A stretch of DNA of 64,000 nucleotides. Origin: Clostridia bacterium (GTDB lineage: Bacteria; Bacillota; Clostridia; Oscillospirales; Acutalibacteraceae). Location: the NCBI GenBank assembly GCA_017465505.1, contig JAFTWB010000009.1, positions 1 through 64,000 of the forward strand. Direction: 5' to 3'. Each line of letters begins with the position of its first letter. Positions within the stretch are counted from its first letter, which is position 1. Made by a program: the position numbers and the translations under genes. Under the pieces are notes generated by a model. That model was given only the letters and a program-made list of their open reading frames with translations. It made no database searches and was not told the origin of the DNA. Positions 16,043 through 25,587 of the stretch are shown here, one piece after another.

Positions 16043-17293
16043 TTATGCGGACTGCTCCCTGTTGTTTCTGATAATTTCGGGGTCTGCCCCGTTCTTTACA
16101 GCCTCTTCGGTAATAACAATTTTCTCAATTGTTTCGTCCGAGGGCACCTCAAACATAAGCTGAGTAAGCACACCTTCCATTATTCCTCTTAGGCCACGGG
16201 CACCTGTCTGGGCTTCAATAGCTTTTTTAGCGACTGCTCTGAGGGCATTGTCCTCAAAATCAAGAAGCACATTATCAAAGGCAAAAAGCTTTTGATATTG
16301 CTTAACCAAAGAGTTTTTAGGCTCTGTAAGAATACGAACCAAAGCGTCTTCGTCAAGTCCGCTTAAAGCAGTAATAACAGGAAGACGGCCTACCAGCTCA
16401 GGAATAAGACCGAACTTAACCAAATCTTTGGCAATAACGTTTTCCATCCAATAGGTTGTATCCAGAGTCTTTTTATCAACGATATTAGCCTCAAAACCTA
16501 AGGAAGAAGAGCCGATACGTCTTTCGATAACTTTTTCCAAGCCGTCAAAAGCACCGCCGCAGATAAAGAGAATGTTGGTCGTGTCAATCTGTATAAACTC
16601 CTGCTGGGGGTGTTTTCTACCGCCGTTGGGAGGAACGTTGGCCACCGTTCCCTCTATCATCTTAAGAAGTGACTGCTGAACGCCTTCACCGCTTACATCT
16701 CGGGTAATGGATGGGTTTTCGGACTTTCGCGAAATCTTATCGATTTCATCAATATAGATAATACCGTGCTGGGCTTTTTCTATATCATAATCCGCCGCCT
16801 GAATAAGCTTTAGGAGGATATTCTCAACATCCTCGCCAACATAACCTGCTTCTGTAAGAGTAGTTGCGTCAGCAATGGCAAAAGGCACGTCAAGTGCCTT
16901 AGCCAGAGTCTGGGCAAGTAATGTTTTACCTACACCTGTGGGGCCTAAAAGTAAAACATTACTCTTTGTAAATTCAATATCTTTGTCTTCGTTGAAGACT
17001 CTTTTATAGTGATTGTAAACTGCAACGCTCAGAGTGATTTTAGCCTTATCCTGACCAATAACATACTCGTCAAGAATAGCCTTTATCTCTTGGGGTTTTA
17101 AGAGAGTGGCAACATCGATATCAGATTCAACTACATCTGTGTCCATAAGTCCTTCGTCGAGAATTGACTTGCAGAGCTCTACACACTGGTCACAGATATA
17201 AACTCCGTTGCCTGCAATCAGCTTACCCACCATACCCTGTGGTTTGCCGCAAAAGGAACAATAAACCTCGTTATTGTCTTTGTTGTTTGGCAT
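16043..17293 (-). CDS. clpX: ClpX, ATPase subunit of ClpXP
   Basis: A 416-residue AAA+ unfoldase. The N-terminal zinc finger is CSFCGKPQ...CDQCVELC. Walker A is [12 protein letters not shown], the pore loop GYVGEDVEN, and the Walker B region IIYIDEIDK. The ClpP-docking tripeptide appears as LGF in SSSLGFEAN. It unfolds tagged substrates and feeds ClpP. It lies 15 bp after clpP. Confidence 0.97.
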   Translation of the reverse strand: MPNNKDNNEVYCSFCGKPQGMVGKLIAGNGVYICDQCVELCKSILDEGLMDTDVVESDIDVATLLKPQEIKAILDEYVIGQDKAKITLSVAVYNHYKRVFNEDKDIEFTKSNVLLLGPTGVGKTLLAQTLAKALDVPFAIADATTLTEAGYVGEDVENILLKLIQAADYDIEKAQHGIIYIDEIDKISRKSENPSITRDVSGEGVQQSLLKMIEGTVANVPPNGGRKHPQQEFIQIDTTNILFICGGAFDGLEKVIERRIGSSSLGFEANIVDKKTLDTTYWMENVIAKDLVKFGLIPELVGRLPVITALSGLDEDALVRILTEPKNSLVKQYQKLFAFDNVLLDFEDNALRAVAKKAIEAQTGARGLRGIMEGVLTQLMFEVPSDETIEKIVITEEAVKNGADPEIIRNNREQSA

Positions 17294-17308
17294 AATTAAA
17301 CCTCTTTA

Positions 17309-17893
17309 TTATCTTCTGTCAAGTACCTTGTCAATGAGGCCGTATTCAAGAGCCTCCTGAGCTGTCATAAAGTTGTCACGCTCTGTGTCCCTTGCAATTA
17401 CGTCAAAGGGCTGACCTGTATTTGCAGCTAAGATTTCGTTTAACTTCTTCTTAGTTCTTAAAATATGGTTGGCGTGAATCTCAATGTCAGTTGCCTGTCC
17501 TCTTGCACCGCCGCTGGGCTGATGAATCATAATGTCAGCATTGGGAAGAGCATAACGCTTGCCCTTTGTACCTGCAGAAAGCAGGAAAGCACCCATAGAA
17601 GCTGCCATACCCATACAAATGGTGGAAACATCACACTTGATGTACTGCATTGTGTCGTAGATAGCAAGACCATCGGTAACAGAACCGCCGGGGCTGTTGA
17701 TGTAAAGGCTGATGTCCTTGGAGCTGTCCTGACCCTCAAGGTACAAAAGCTGAGCAACAACCAGGCTAGCGGTTGCACTGTTTACTTCATCGTTAAGCAT
17801 AATGATTCTGTCGTTTAAAAGACGAGAAAAAATATCGTAAGAACGCTCGCCACGACTGGTCTGTTCCACAACATAAGGAACTAATGAACTCAT
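17309..17893 (-). CDS. clpP: ClpP protease subunit
   Basis: A 194-residue ClpP. The nucleophile Ser is in GMAASMGAF, the His in MIHQPSGG and the Asp in the ARDTERDNF region. It forms the tetradecameric chamber used by ClpX. ATG 17893 is chosen because AAGGAG lies eight bases upstream; the open frame extends eleven codons further without a suitable site. It sits between tig and clpX, the usual order. Confidence 0.96.
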   Translation of the reverse strand: MSSLVPYVVEQTSRGERSYDIFSRLLNDRIIMLNDEVNSATASLVVAQLLYLEGQDSSKDISLYINSPGGSVTDGLAIYDTMQYIKCDVSTICMGMAASMGAFLLSAGTKGKRYALPNADIMIHQPSGGARGQATDIEIHANHILRTKKKLNEILAANTGQPFDVIARDTERDNFMTAQEALEYGLIDKVLDRR

Positions 17894-17953
17894 AATTATA
17901 TCTCCTTCCAAAATAATACTTAACAAAAAGCTTGATTTTTATTCAAAATAAAA

Positions 17954-19228
17954 TTACTTTGTAACTGCTTCGTTTCTTACAAGCTCCATTGCCTTCTGAA
18001 CAGCGAGGTCAGCCTTAAGAACGCCGTCTGTGAACATAGGCTTAATCTGCTCAACTGTCATATTGTAAGCCTCAGCCATCTTTGCGTACTCAGCCTCAAG
18101 GTCAGCCTCAGTTACTTCGATGTTCTCCAGCTTAGCAATCTTCTCAAGAGCAAGACGGAGCTTAACTCTCTTCTCTGCGTCAGGACGATACATATTAGCA
18201 AGACCCTCTACATCCATACCTGTGTACTTGAGATAAGACATAGCGTCTAAGCCCTGTGAACGCAAACGCATATCGAACTCACGAATCATTGTGTTAACTT
18301 CGTTGTCATACATCTGAGTGGGGATTTCACCCTGAACAAGCTCAATAACCTTTTCGGAAAGGTCGTTGTTAATCTGAGCTTCTTTCTCATCCTTAAGACG
18401 CTTTGTGAGAGTTTCCTTGATTTCCTTCTTATAATCCTCAACGTTCTCCTTGTCACTTACGTCCTTAACGAACTCATCGTCAAGCTCAGGAAGCTCTTTT
18501 GTCTTGATTTCGTGAAGCTTAATCTTGAACTCTGCCTCTTTGCCTGCAAGGTTCTCAGCGTGATACTCTGTGGGGAATGTTACGAAAATAGAGAACTCCT
18601 CGTCAGCGTTGTGGCCAACAATCTGCTCCTCAAAGCCGGGGATAAACATACCGCTGCCAAGCTGGAGGTTGTGGTTCTCAGCTTTACCGCCGTCAAAAGC
18701 AACGCCGTCTACAAAGCCTTCGTAGTCGATAACTGCTGTATCACCCTCAGCTGCTGCTCTGTCTGTAACAGTAACCATACGGCTGTTTCTATCTCTTACC
18801 TTGTCGATTTCCTCGGTAATCATCTTCTCAGTTACACGAACTGCCTTGGACTCAACTTTGATACCCTTGTAGCCGTCAATCTCAACTTCGGGCTCAACGA
18901 TAACAACTGCCTTGAATGTAAAGCCGTTCTCTGTGTCGATTTCTTCTAAGCTCTCTGTTGCAACGAGCTTAAGGTCAGCCTCAACAACTGCTGCCTCTAA
19001 AGCTGCAGGGTAGCACTCTTCGATAGCGTCATTGTAGAATACATCTTTGCCGTACATCTTCTCAACCATCGTGCGGGGAGCTTTACCGCGACGGAAGCCG
19101 GGCATATTGATTTTGCAGATGTTCTTTTTGTAAGACTTCTGAACTGCTGCTTCGAAAGTTTCTGCATCAACAAAAACTTCGATTTCGTACTTGTTTGTTT
19201 CCTTAAGATTGCAAGATTTAAGACTCAT
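17954..19228 (-). CDS. tig: Trigger factor
   Basis: A 424-residue ribosome-bound chaperone. The N-terminal domain carries the ribosome-binding signature GFRRGKAP. The FKBP-type prolyl isomerase domain (about 155-240) has DTAVIDYEGFVDG and GSGMFIPGFEEQIVG. The C-terminal helical chaperone domain follows. ATG 19228 has GGAGG nine bases upstream. The open frame extends 26 codons upstream but gives a non-homologous start. Confidence 0.96.
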   Translation of the reverse strand: MSLKSCNLKETNKYEIEVFVDAETFEAAVQKSYKKNICKINMPGFRRGKAPRTMVEKMYGKDVFYNDAIEECYPAALEAAVVEADLKLVATESLEEIDTENGFTFKAVVIVEPEVEIDGYKGIKVESKAVRVTEKMITEEIDKVRDRNSRMVTVTDRAAAEGDTAVIDYEGFVDGVAFDGGKAENHNLQLGSGMFIPGFEEQIVGHNADEEFSIFVTFPTEYHAENLAGKEAEFKIKLHEIKTKELPELDDEFVKDVSDKENVEDYKKEIKETLTKRLKDEKEAQINNDLSEKVIELVQGEIPTQMYDNEVNTMIREFDMRLRSQGLDAMSYLKYTGMDVEGLANMYRPDAEKRVKLRLALEKIAKLENIEVTEADLEAEYAKMAEAYNMTVEQIKPMFTDGVLKADLAVQKAMELVRNEAVTK

Positions 19229-19266
19229 TTTAAATTCCTCCGATAAATTAGAAAATTTTGGTATAT

Positions 19267-19953
19267 TCAGACGACAGGCACAGGAAAGAAATCTGTAAAG
19301 TCGCATGAAATCAAATGAAATTTTATACCCTCAAAATCGCCTGTAATAGCGTGTCTGTGGGTATACACTCCGTGAAGATGACCGTAGTAGCAATGCTTGA
19401 TGTTATGTTTTTTCAGAACCTCAAGTATTTCATCGCAGATTACTGTATCGTACACAGGAGGGTAATGCAGGAAAACCACAGGCTCAAGCCCTGTTTTCTC
19501 GGCTTCGGAAATGGACATCTCAAGCCTGCCCACTTCCCTTGCAAGAACTTTTGCGTCTTTTTCGCCACCGGGCTCACTTATCCAGCCTCGGGTGCCGCAA
19601 ATCGCCTTGCCTTCAACAGCATAGGCGTTATTGAAAATAACCTCAATACTGTCAAAATTGTTTTCTTTAAGATACTCGTCGATTTTCTTTTTAGTTCCCC
19701 ACCAATAGTCGTGGTTTCCTTTTAAGAAAAGCTTTTTGCCCGGAAGCTTATGGATAAAGGAAAAATCCTCGAAACATTCGTTAAGCTTCATCGCCCAGGA
19801 AATGTCCCCTGCGATAACAACGGTGTCGTTGTCAGTAATGATTTTTTTCCAGTTCTCTTCAAGGCGTTTTGTGTAATCACTCCAACCTGCAAAAATATCC
19901 ATAGGCTTATCTGTGCCGAGAGAAAGGTGCAGGTCAGCTATTGCATAAATCAT
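19267..19953 (-). CDS. Metallophosphoesterase
   Basis: A 228-residue calcineurin-like phosphoesterase. The metal-binding set is complete: IADLHL, VIAGDISW, LKGNHDYWWG, LHYPP and YYGHLHG. It is cytosolic with no signal peptide. The substrate cannot be predicted. It lies 3 bp after thrC and 38 bp before tig, so it is co-transcribed, but the context gives no functional hint. Confidence 0.85.
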   Translation of the reverse strand: MIYAIADLHLSLGTDKPMDIFAGWSDYTKRLEENWKKIITDNDTVVIAGDISWAMKLNECFEDFSFIHKLPGKKLFLKGNHDYWWGTKKKIDEYLKENNFDSIEVIFNNAYAVEGKAICGTRGWISEPGGEKDAKVLAREVGRLEMSISEAEKTGLEPVVFLHYPPVYDTVICDEILEVLKKHNIKHCYYGHLHGVYTHRHAITGDFEGIKFHLISCDFTDFFPVPVV

Positions 19954-19956
19954 TTA

Positions 19957-21462
19957 TTAAAGCTCCAGAGAGTTTACAACGTACTGAGGCATTTCATCAA
20001 CAGAAATAAGATTCTTGAATCTGTCTTCCATTGTACGGGTAGCCTCAAGAGGAGCAGGAATCTCTGTGTTTGTTAAAGCAGAAAGTCTGTCAACAACCTT
20101 GAACTCATCAGCCTCAGTGATTTCTTCACCTGTAACAGCAGAAAGAACTGCACGGGAGAACTTGTAGGGGCTTGCAGTAGAAGCAATAATGTTGGGAGTT
20201 TTATCTCCTGTTTCTGCCACATACTTCTCGTACACATTAACTGCTACTGCAGTGTGAGTATCACAAAGGTAGCCTGTATCTTTGTAAAGAGAAGCAATGG
20301 TGCTGATTGTTTCCTCTTCAGAGCAGCAACCGCCGCAGAAATCAGCCTGAACTGCAGCCTTAACATTTTCGTTTACAGTGTAAACGCCCTGATTGTTAAG
20401 TGCGTTCATATATTCCTTGTCAAGATTATCATCTCTGCCGCTTAAGAGATAGAGAAGTCTTTCAAGGTTGCTGGAAACAAGAATATCCATTGAAGGAGAA
20501 ACAGTTGTGATAAACTGTCTGTTCTTATCGTAAGTACCTGTTGTGATAAAATCTGTAAGAACATTGTTGGAGTTGGAAGCACAGATAAGCTTGTTTACAG
20601 GAAGACCCATCTGCTTAGCAAAATAAGCTGCAAGGATGTTACCGAAGTTACCTGTGGGAACAGTAATGTTGATTTTATCGCCAAGTTTAATTTCATCGGC
20701 GTTTACCATATCGCAGTATGCAGAGATATAGTAAACAATCTGAGGAAGAAGTCTGCCCCAATTAATGGAGTTAGCAGAAGAGAACATCATATTGTTGTCT
20801 TCAAGCTTCTTGATGATTTCCTCAGTTGTGAAAATCTTCTTAACGCCTGTCTGTGCGTCGTCAAAGTTACCACGGATAGCACAAACGTTAACGTTATCAC
20901 CCAAAGTTGTATCCATCTGGTGCTTCTGCATAGGGCTTACGCCATCGCTGGGATAGAAAACAACAATTTCTGTATCTTTAACACCTGAAAAACCCTCAAG
21001 TGCTGCTTTACCTGTGTCACCGCTTGTAGCAACAAGGATAACTGCTTTTTTACCGTCAGCAGTTTTCTTTAAGGAACAGGTAAGAAGGTGAGGTAAAATC
21101 TGAAGAGCCATATCCTTAAAAGCACAAGTAGGGCCGTGGAAAAGCTCTAAAAGACAAAGCTTGTTTTCACCGTGGTTAACAATACTGATAGGTGCAGGGT
21201 TAGAGCCCGAAAACTTCTCTTCAGTATAAGCCTTGTCAACACAGTCAGCAATTTCTTCAGCAGTGAAATCGGTAAGATAGTCACCGATAACCTTTTTTGC
21301 TCTGCCTCTGTAATCCATAAGAAGAAGTGCTTCAAAAGTAACACCGTCGTACTTAGGGAAAGACTCGGGAACAAAAAGGCCGCCCTCGGAAGAAATACCT
21401 CTTGCAATTGCTTCGGCAGAAGTAATTTTCTTTGAGTTATCTCTGGTACTGATATACAGCAT
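19957..21462 (-). CDS. thrC: Threonine synthase
   Basis: A 501-residue PLP enzyme converting O-phosphohomoserine to threonine. The N-terminal block MLYISTRDNSKKITSAEAI is typical, the PLP lysine is in CAFKDMAL, and the glycine-rich phosphate loop reads PTGNFGNILAAY. Length fits the long bacterial/fungal-type ThrC. ATG 21462 has TAGGAG upstream. It is first in a run thrC-phosphoesterase-tig-clpP-clpX-lon-ysxC-lysA, from a promoter at 21499-21527. Confidence 0.93.
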   Translation of the reverse strand: MLYISTRDNSKKITSAEAIARGISSEGGLFVPESFPKYDGVTFEALLLMDYRGRAKKVIGDYLTDFTAEEIADCVDKAYTEEKFSGSNPAPISIVNHGENKLCLLELFHGPTCAFKDMALQILPHLLTCSLKKTADGKKAVILVATSGDTGKAALEGFSGVKDTEIVVFYPSDGVSPMQKHQMDTTLGDNVNVCAIRGNFDDAQTGVKKIFTTEEIIKKLEDNNMMFSSANSINWGRLLPQIVYYISAYCDMVNADEIKLGDKINITVPTGNFGNILAAYFAKQMGLPVNKLICASNSNNVLTDFITTGTYDKNRQFITTVSPSMDILVSSNLERLLYLLSGRDDNLDKEYMNALNNQGVYTVNENVKAAVQADFCGGCCSEEETISTIASLYKDTGYLCDTHTAVAVNVYEKYVAETGDKTPNIIASTASPYKFSRAVLSAVTGEEITEADEFKVVDRLSALTNTEIPAPLEATRTMEDRFKNLISVDEMPQYVVNSLEL

Positions 21463-21498
21463 TTTAAAATCAGCTCCTATTAGCCAAAATAATATAAT

Positions 21499-21527
21499 AT
21501 TATACAACAAAATTTAACAAAAGTCAA
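21499..21527 (-). promoter_or_regulatory. SigA-type promoter of thrC
   Basis: On the minus strand TTGACT (21527-21522), 17 bases, TATAAT (21504-21499). The -35 box begins 2 bp after the stop of the upstream dipeptidase gene. Confidence 0.85.
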
Positions 21528-21529
21528 AA

Positions 21530-22402
21530 TTAACTAAAGAAATTATGTGCATTATAGTAAAGGATTTTTTGTATAAGTTGCTCATTAAATCCAAGTTTTA
21601 ACATAGAATCGTAAAAAAAAGGCATTTTTTCTATAGAATCCAGCTCACAAAGAGGCTCACAACCGTCAAAATCAGAGCCTATGCAAATATGGTCTTCTCC
21701 GCCTAAAGACAGAAAATGATAGATGTGTTTTATCACATCATCTACCTTAGCCTCATTCGCTTTTTCATTAAGAAAAGGAGGATAAAAATTAACCCCTACA
21801 ACTCCACCGCTTTGACAGATTATTTTAAACTGCTCGTCGGTTAAATTTCTTTTGTGAGGACAGATTTTATAGGAATTTGAGTGAGTTGCGACCATTGGCT
21901 TTGAAGAAATCTTTGCCACATCATAAAAGGTGTAAAGAGAGCTGTGAGAAAGGTCAACAAAAATATTATTGTTTTCAAGCTCTTTCACCGCTTTAATTCC
22001 AGTATCAGTAAGTCCTTTTCGGGTATGTGAAAAAGCTCCGCTGCCAAGCTCATTGTCTTCGTTATATACAAGAGTAAGGGTTTTAACTCCATACTCTTTG
22101 AGAACAGAAATTTTCGAAACATCTCCGCCAATTACTGAGCCGTTTTCAACCGAAAGGTAAAACTGTCTGTTTTCGTTGTTAAGAGGTTCATAATATTTTT
22201 TAAAGATATCAGCACAATTTTTGAAAAAGGCAAAGGCTTTTTCTCTTCTGATATCATCAGGAATCCATACAGCTAAAAACTGCTTGTATTCTTCAAGAAA
22301 CAAGGCTTTTTCGGGCGTTACGGAAAGTTTAGTGCTTAAAGGCGATAAATTTTCAGTGTAGATTCTAAACAAAGTATCTGCGTGTAAATCAAAAAGTTGC
22401 AT
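21530..22402 (-). CDS. Membrane dipeptidase-type peptidase, family M19
   Basis: A 290-residue zinc dipeptidase of the renal-dipeptidase family. Metal-binding marks are FDLHADTL near the N terminus, VDLSHSS, ATHSNSYKICPHKRNLTD and IGSDFDGCE. It probably cleaves dipeptides, possibly with D-residues or from peptidoglycan turnover. No signal peptide is visible, so it is cytosolic. It overlaps the end of yraN by 14 bp and is last in the lepB-rbgA-rnhB-yraN run. Confidence 0.88.
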   Translation of the reverse strand: MQLFDLHADTLFRIYTENLSPLSTKLSVTPEKALFLEEYKQFLAVWIPDDIRREKAFAFFKNCADIFKKYYEPLNNENRQFYLSVENGSVIGGDVSKISVLKEYGVKTLTLVYNEDNELGSGAFSHTRKGLTDTGIKAVKELENNNIFVDLSHSSLYTFYDVAKISSKPMVATHSNSYKICPHKRNLTDEQFKIICQSGGVVGVNFYPPFLNEKANEAKVDDVIKHIYHFLSLGGEDHICIGSDFDGCEPLCELDSIEKMPFFYDSMLKLGFNEQLIQKILYYNAHNFFS

Positions 22403-22781
22403 AGCCTCTCCAATCGCAAAAAGCGTCTTTGATATAGTTTATACTTTCCACCCGATATTTATCTTTTTTCAGATAAACCTCAGCTATGTCATAACGAACT
22501 TGCTTTTTTATATTTTTATATTTCATATAAGCACGGGAGGCAGTAATAATCTTCTTTCTTTTTTCTGTGTTTACAGCAGCACGAGGAGGAAAAAGCGTAC
22601 CTGATGTACGAGTTTTTACTTCAACAAAAACAATAAGCTTTCTTTTTTCGGCTATAATATCAATTTCAGAATAGCCGTTTCTCATATTCTTTTCGCGTAT
22701 TCTGTATCCACGCAAACGAAGATACCAGACAATCCGCCTCTCGCCTATTTTTCCAACCTGAATGGGAGATAATTTTTTCAT
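22389..22781 (-). CDS. yraN: YraN/UPF0102 family protein (predicted nuclease fold)
   Basis: A 130-residue UPF0102 protein with an endonuclease-like fold: GERRIVWYLRLRGYRI, then the catalytic-looking GYSEIDIIAEKRKLIVFVEVK motif (D...ExK). Its cellular role is not established. It overlaps the end of rnhB by 4 bp; rnhB-yraN is a common pair. Confidence 0.9.
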   Translation of the reverse strand: MKKLSPIQVGKIGERRIVWYLRLRGYRIREKNMRNGYSEIDIIAEKRKLIVFVEVKTRTSGTLFPPRAAVNTEKRKKIITASRAYMKYKNIKKQVRYDIAEVYLKKDKYRVESINYIKDAFCDWRGYATF

Positions 22782-23377
22782 TTCAATATCTTTTTCAGAA
22801 AACTCGGTCTGTGAACAGGACTTGGTCCGTATTCTAAAAGTGCTTCTCTGTGAACCTTTGTGCCGTAGCCCTTGTGCTTTTCAAAGCCATATTGAGGATA
22901 CTCTTTGGCATACTCAAGCATTAGTCTGTCTCGGCTTACCTTCGCAAGAATTGAGGCACAGGCGACAGACATAGATTTAGCGTCACCTTTAACAATACAT
23001 TCTCCCTGAATTTCAAGGGGTGGGAAAGTATTGCCGTCAATAAATGCAAAATCTGCTTTTACAGGCAGCCCCTCCACTGCACGTTTCATTGTATTCATAG
23101 TAGCCCTTAAAATATTAACGTTTTCAATTTCTTCCACATCGGCAAAGGCGATGGAATAAGCCACAGCAGAGTCGCAAATTACATCAAAAAGAGCCTCGCG
23201 TTTCTTTTCGGTAAGCTTTTTCGAGTCGTTTACACCTTCAATAATCAGATCTTTGGGAAGAATTACCGCAGCAGCACAAACAGGGCCTGCTAAAGGGCCT
23301 CGCCCTGCCTCGTCAACTCCGCAAACAAATTCAAAGCCTTTTTCATAGGCTGAATTTTCATATAAAAGCCAATCCAT
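22778..23377 (-). CDS. rnhB: Ribonuclease HII
   Basis: A 199-residue RNase HII that nicks RNA in RNA-DNA hybrids and misincorporated ribonucleotides. The signature GVDEAGRGPLAGPV has the first acidic residues; FIDGN and a late acidic residue near LMLEYAKEYPQYGF complete the set. It lies 3 bp after rbgA in the usual rbgA-rnhB order. Confidence 0.95.
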   Translation of the reverse strand: MDWLLYENSAYEKGFEFVCGVDEAGRGPLAGPVCAAAVILPKDLIIEGVNDSKKLTEKKREALFDVICDSAVAYSIAFADVEEIENVNILRATMNTMKRAVEGLPVKADFAFIDGNTFPPLEIQGECIVKGDAKSMSVACASILAKVSRDRLMLEYAKEYPQYGFEKHKGYGTKVHREALLEYGPSPVHRPSFLKKILK

Positions 23378-23380
23378 TTT

Positions 23381-24253
23381 TTACAGCTCCTTCGGGCTTT
23401 CCAAGGAAATTTTACCAAGCTTTGCACCTCTGAACTCATCCAGAAGCATTATAGCTGCTCGCTCTGTATCAGGCTCACCACGAGATATAAGCATACCTCG
23501 GCGTTTTGCAATCATACCTAAAAGGTCATAAGACTCCAGCTCAAGCTCTTCTTCATTAAGCTTGAAACGCTCTATAAAAACAGGAGGCTTGATTTCCTTG
23601 AAAATATCAAGAAGTCTTACTGCCAACAGCTCGGCGTCTAAAATCTGGTCTTTAACCGCACCTGTAAAAGCCAGTCTTTCACCCACGGTCTGGTCCTCAA
23701 ACTTCGGCCAGAGTACACCCGGGGTGTCAAGAAGCTCAAAGCCTCTATCCAGAGTAAACCACTGGCCGCCACGGGTAACGCCGGGTCTGTCTTCGACCTT
23801 GGCGCGATTTTTCTTAACCACACGGTTAATAAAAGAAGACTTACCCACATTGGGAATACCAACAATCATAACACGAATTGTAGGGTTAGGAATACCCTTC
23901 TTCTGCTTTGCTTCAATTAAGGATGACAAAAGCTTACGGGTAGCAGGAACAAAGTTATTCTGTCCTTTACCGCTTTTACAATCAATAGCAAGGGCAGGAA
24001 TACCCTTACTGTTGTAGTAAGAAATCCACTGAGCAGTAACCTGATTATCTGCCATATCACATTTATTAAGGAGCACAATTCTGGGCTTTTTGCCAATAAG
24101 CTCCTCAATATCGGGATTGCTGGAAGAAATAGGGATACGTGCGTCTTTAATTTCCGCAACAGCGTCAACGAGCTTTAAGGAAGCTTCTATAAGACGTTTG
24201 GTTTTGGTCATATGACCCGGAAACCACTGTATATGCTGATTCTTTTCATTCAT
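23381..24253 (-). CDS. rbgA: Ribosome biogenesis GTPase RbgA (YlqF)
   Basis: A 290-residue circularly permuted GTPase: G4 (LLNKCDMAD) comes first, then G1 (GIPNVGKSSFIN) and G3 (DTPGVLWP). The YlqF N terminus IQWFPGHMTKTKR is present. It acts in 50S maturation. It lies between lepB and rnhB, the standard Firmicutes order. Confidence 0.95.
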   Translation of the reverse strand: MNEKNQHIQWFPGHMTKTKRLIEASLKLVDAVAEIKDARIPISSSNPDIEELIGKKPRIVLLNKCDMADNQVTAQWISYYNSKGIPALAIDCKSGKGQNNFVPATRKLLSSLIEAKQKKGIPNPTIRVMIVGIPNVGKSSFINRVVKKNRAKVEDRPGVTRGGQWFTLDRGFELLDTPGVLWPKFEDQTVGERLAFTGAVKDQILDAELLAVRLLDIFKEIKPPVFIERFKLNEEELELESYDLLGMIAKRRGMLISRGEPDTERAAIMLLDEFRGAKLGKISLESPKEL

Positions 24254-24270
24254 ACTATCACCTACAAGAA

Positions 24271-24296
24271 AAGCTTACATCAAAGGATGTAAGCTT
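24271..24296 (-). terminator. Hairpin between lepB and rbgA
   Basis: AAGCTTACATC (24271-24281) and GATGTAAGCTT (24286-24296) form a perfect 11-bp stem with a four-base loop. On the minus strand TTCTTG follows; a weak terminator that may let part of lepB transcription continue into rbgA. Confidence 0.55.
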
Positions 24297-24303
24297 CTTA
24301 AAA

Positions 24304-24966
24304 TCAATAAAGATAACCAAAATGGTCAAAGGGGTAAATAACAAACTGGGCTTTGCCAATGATGTCTTTAACATCAATGCATTTTGCCTCACCGGGGTCA
24401 GTTTCAAATTCGCCTGTTTCGGTTTTAACCTCAAAATATCGGCTGTCGTGGGAATTTCCACGGTTATCACCAAGAATGAAGGCTTTGCCCTCGGGAACAG
24501 TAAGAGAAAGCTCCTTAGCACCGTACTTGTGGGTTGTGGGATTGTTTATGTAATCCTCTTCTATAAGAACACCATCAACAAAAACCTCGCTGGTTTCGTA
24601 GTTGATGTAAACCTCCTGGCCGCCTAAAGCAATAACACGCTTGATAATAGGCTCGGGATGGAACTTACCGGCAGGTATTACCACAATGTCGCCAACCTCA
24701 GGCTCATAGAAAAAGTTAGTTATAATAACTTTATCGCTGTTGTTGAGGGTAGGCATCATAGAAGGTCCGTCAATATTTACAAGACGGAAAACGAAGGTTA
24801 AAAGAATAACAACGATAACCACTGCAGAAATAATGCAATGACCCCACTCATAGCCCATAGTGGCAGCTTTGGAGGAGTTAACCTCTACTTCTTCTATATC
24901 TTCATCCAAGCCGAAAGACTCGTCGTTTATGTCAATATCATATTCATCAAGATTGATTTTTTTCAT
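24304..24966 (-). CDS. lepB: Type I signal peptidase
   Basis: A 220-residue S26 peptidase that removes Sec signal peptides. An acidic cytosolic N terminus of about 40 residues precedes one membrane span (ISAVVIVVILLTFVFRLV). The catalytic Ser is in DGPSMMPTL and the Lys in IKRVIALGGQEV; the Box-E-like GDNRGNSHDSR follows. It lies downstream of rplS, with the rplS terminator between them. Confidence 0.95.
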   Translation of the reverse strand: MKKINLDEYDIDINDESFGLDEDIEEVEVNSSKAATMGYEWGHCIISAVVIVVILLTFVFRLVNIDGPSMMPTLNNSDKVIITNFFYEPEVGDIVVIPAGKFHPEPIIKRVIALGGQEVYINYETSEVFVDGVLIEEDYINNPTTHKYGAKELSLTVPEGKAFILGDNRGNSHDSRYFEVKTETGEFETDPGEAKCIDVKDIIGKAQFVIYPFDHFGYLY

Positions 24967-24992
24967 ATACTAACACCACTTTTAAAAAACAA

Positions 24993-25019
24993 AAAGGGAC
25001 AACACGAAGCTGTCCCTTT
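24993..25019 (-). terminator. rplS terminator
   Basis: AAAGGGACA (24993-25001) pairs with TGTCCCTTT (25011-25019). On the minus strand the stem is followed by TTGTTTTTT. Confidence 0.88.
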
Positions 25020-25029
25020 CTCTGGAAAA

Positions 25030-25377
25030 TTACTTACGGATAGCTTCCTTAACCTTGGCAGCCTTACCCACTCTGTCACGAAGATAGTAGAGCTTGCTTC
25101 TGCGAACTTTACCATATCTTACAACCTGAACATCCTTAACGTTAGGGGAGTTTACAGGGAAAACTCTCTCAACACCTACGCCGTAGGATACACGTCTAAC
25201 TGTGAATGTTTCGGAAACACCGCTACCACGCTTTGCGATAACTGTACCTTCGAACATCTGGATTCTTTCTCTCTCACCCTCACGGATGTTTACGGATACC
25301 TTTACAGTATCACCAACGGAGAAAGCGGGCTTTTCTGCCTTTACGGATTCTGCTGCGATTAACTTTAATGCGTCCAT
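25030..25377 (-). CDS. rplS: 50S ribosomal protein L19
   Basis: A 115-residue L19 at the 30S-50S interface, with the family blocks [34 protein letters not shown] and [13 protein letters not shown] 25377 has GGAGG upstream. Unlike many genomes, trmD and rimM are not next to it. It has its own promoter, a structured leader and a terminator, so it is an independent unit. Confidence 0.97.
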   Translation of the reverse strand: MDALKLIAAESVKAEKPAFSVGDTVKVSVNIREGERERIQMFEGTVIAKRGSGVSETFTVRRVSYGVGVERVFPVNSPNVKDVQVVRYGKVRRSKLYYLRDRVGKAAKVKEAIRK

Positions 25378-25500
25378 TCTAAAAGACCTCCAATTATTTT
25401 TTCGAGCATTCATAACCCTTCGGCAGAGGACTGCTCACATTATTAGGCATTTGCCTTTTAATATCTCGTCGCTGGTACGACGGAAATCAAATGCTTTAAT
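25378..25500 (-). ncRNA. Structured rplS leader (L19-leader candidate)
   Basis: Between promoter and start, the transcript can form an outer stem GCATTTG/CAAATGC (25494-25488 with 25453-25447) enclosing a CGTCG/CGACG hairpin (25482-25467). A second stem GAGCA/TGCTC (25436-25432 with 25408-25404) follows. Firmicutes rplS genes often carry an autoregulatory L19 leader. The match to that family is by position and general layout only. Confidence 0.5.
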
Positions 25501-25529
25501 ATAATAACACAATACTTTAGAAAAAGCAA
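25501..25529 (-). promoter_or_regulatory. SigA-type promoter of rplS
   Basis: On the minus strand TTGCTT (25529-25524), 17 bases, TATTAT (25506-25501), just ahead of the leader. Confidence 0.8.
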
Positions 25530-25587
25530 GTGTTTTTTATAAAGTAAGAATTAAGTTTTTATGAATACATAGCCGATTTATTATAAA

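Noticed and set aside
19229..19306. N-terminal extension of trigger factor
   Set aside because: The canonical start at 19228 has GGAGG at proper spacing, and the extension runs into the phosphoesterase end without homology.
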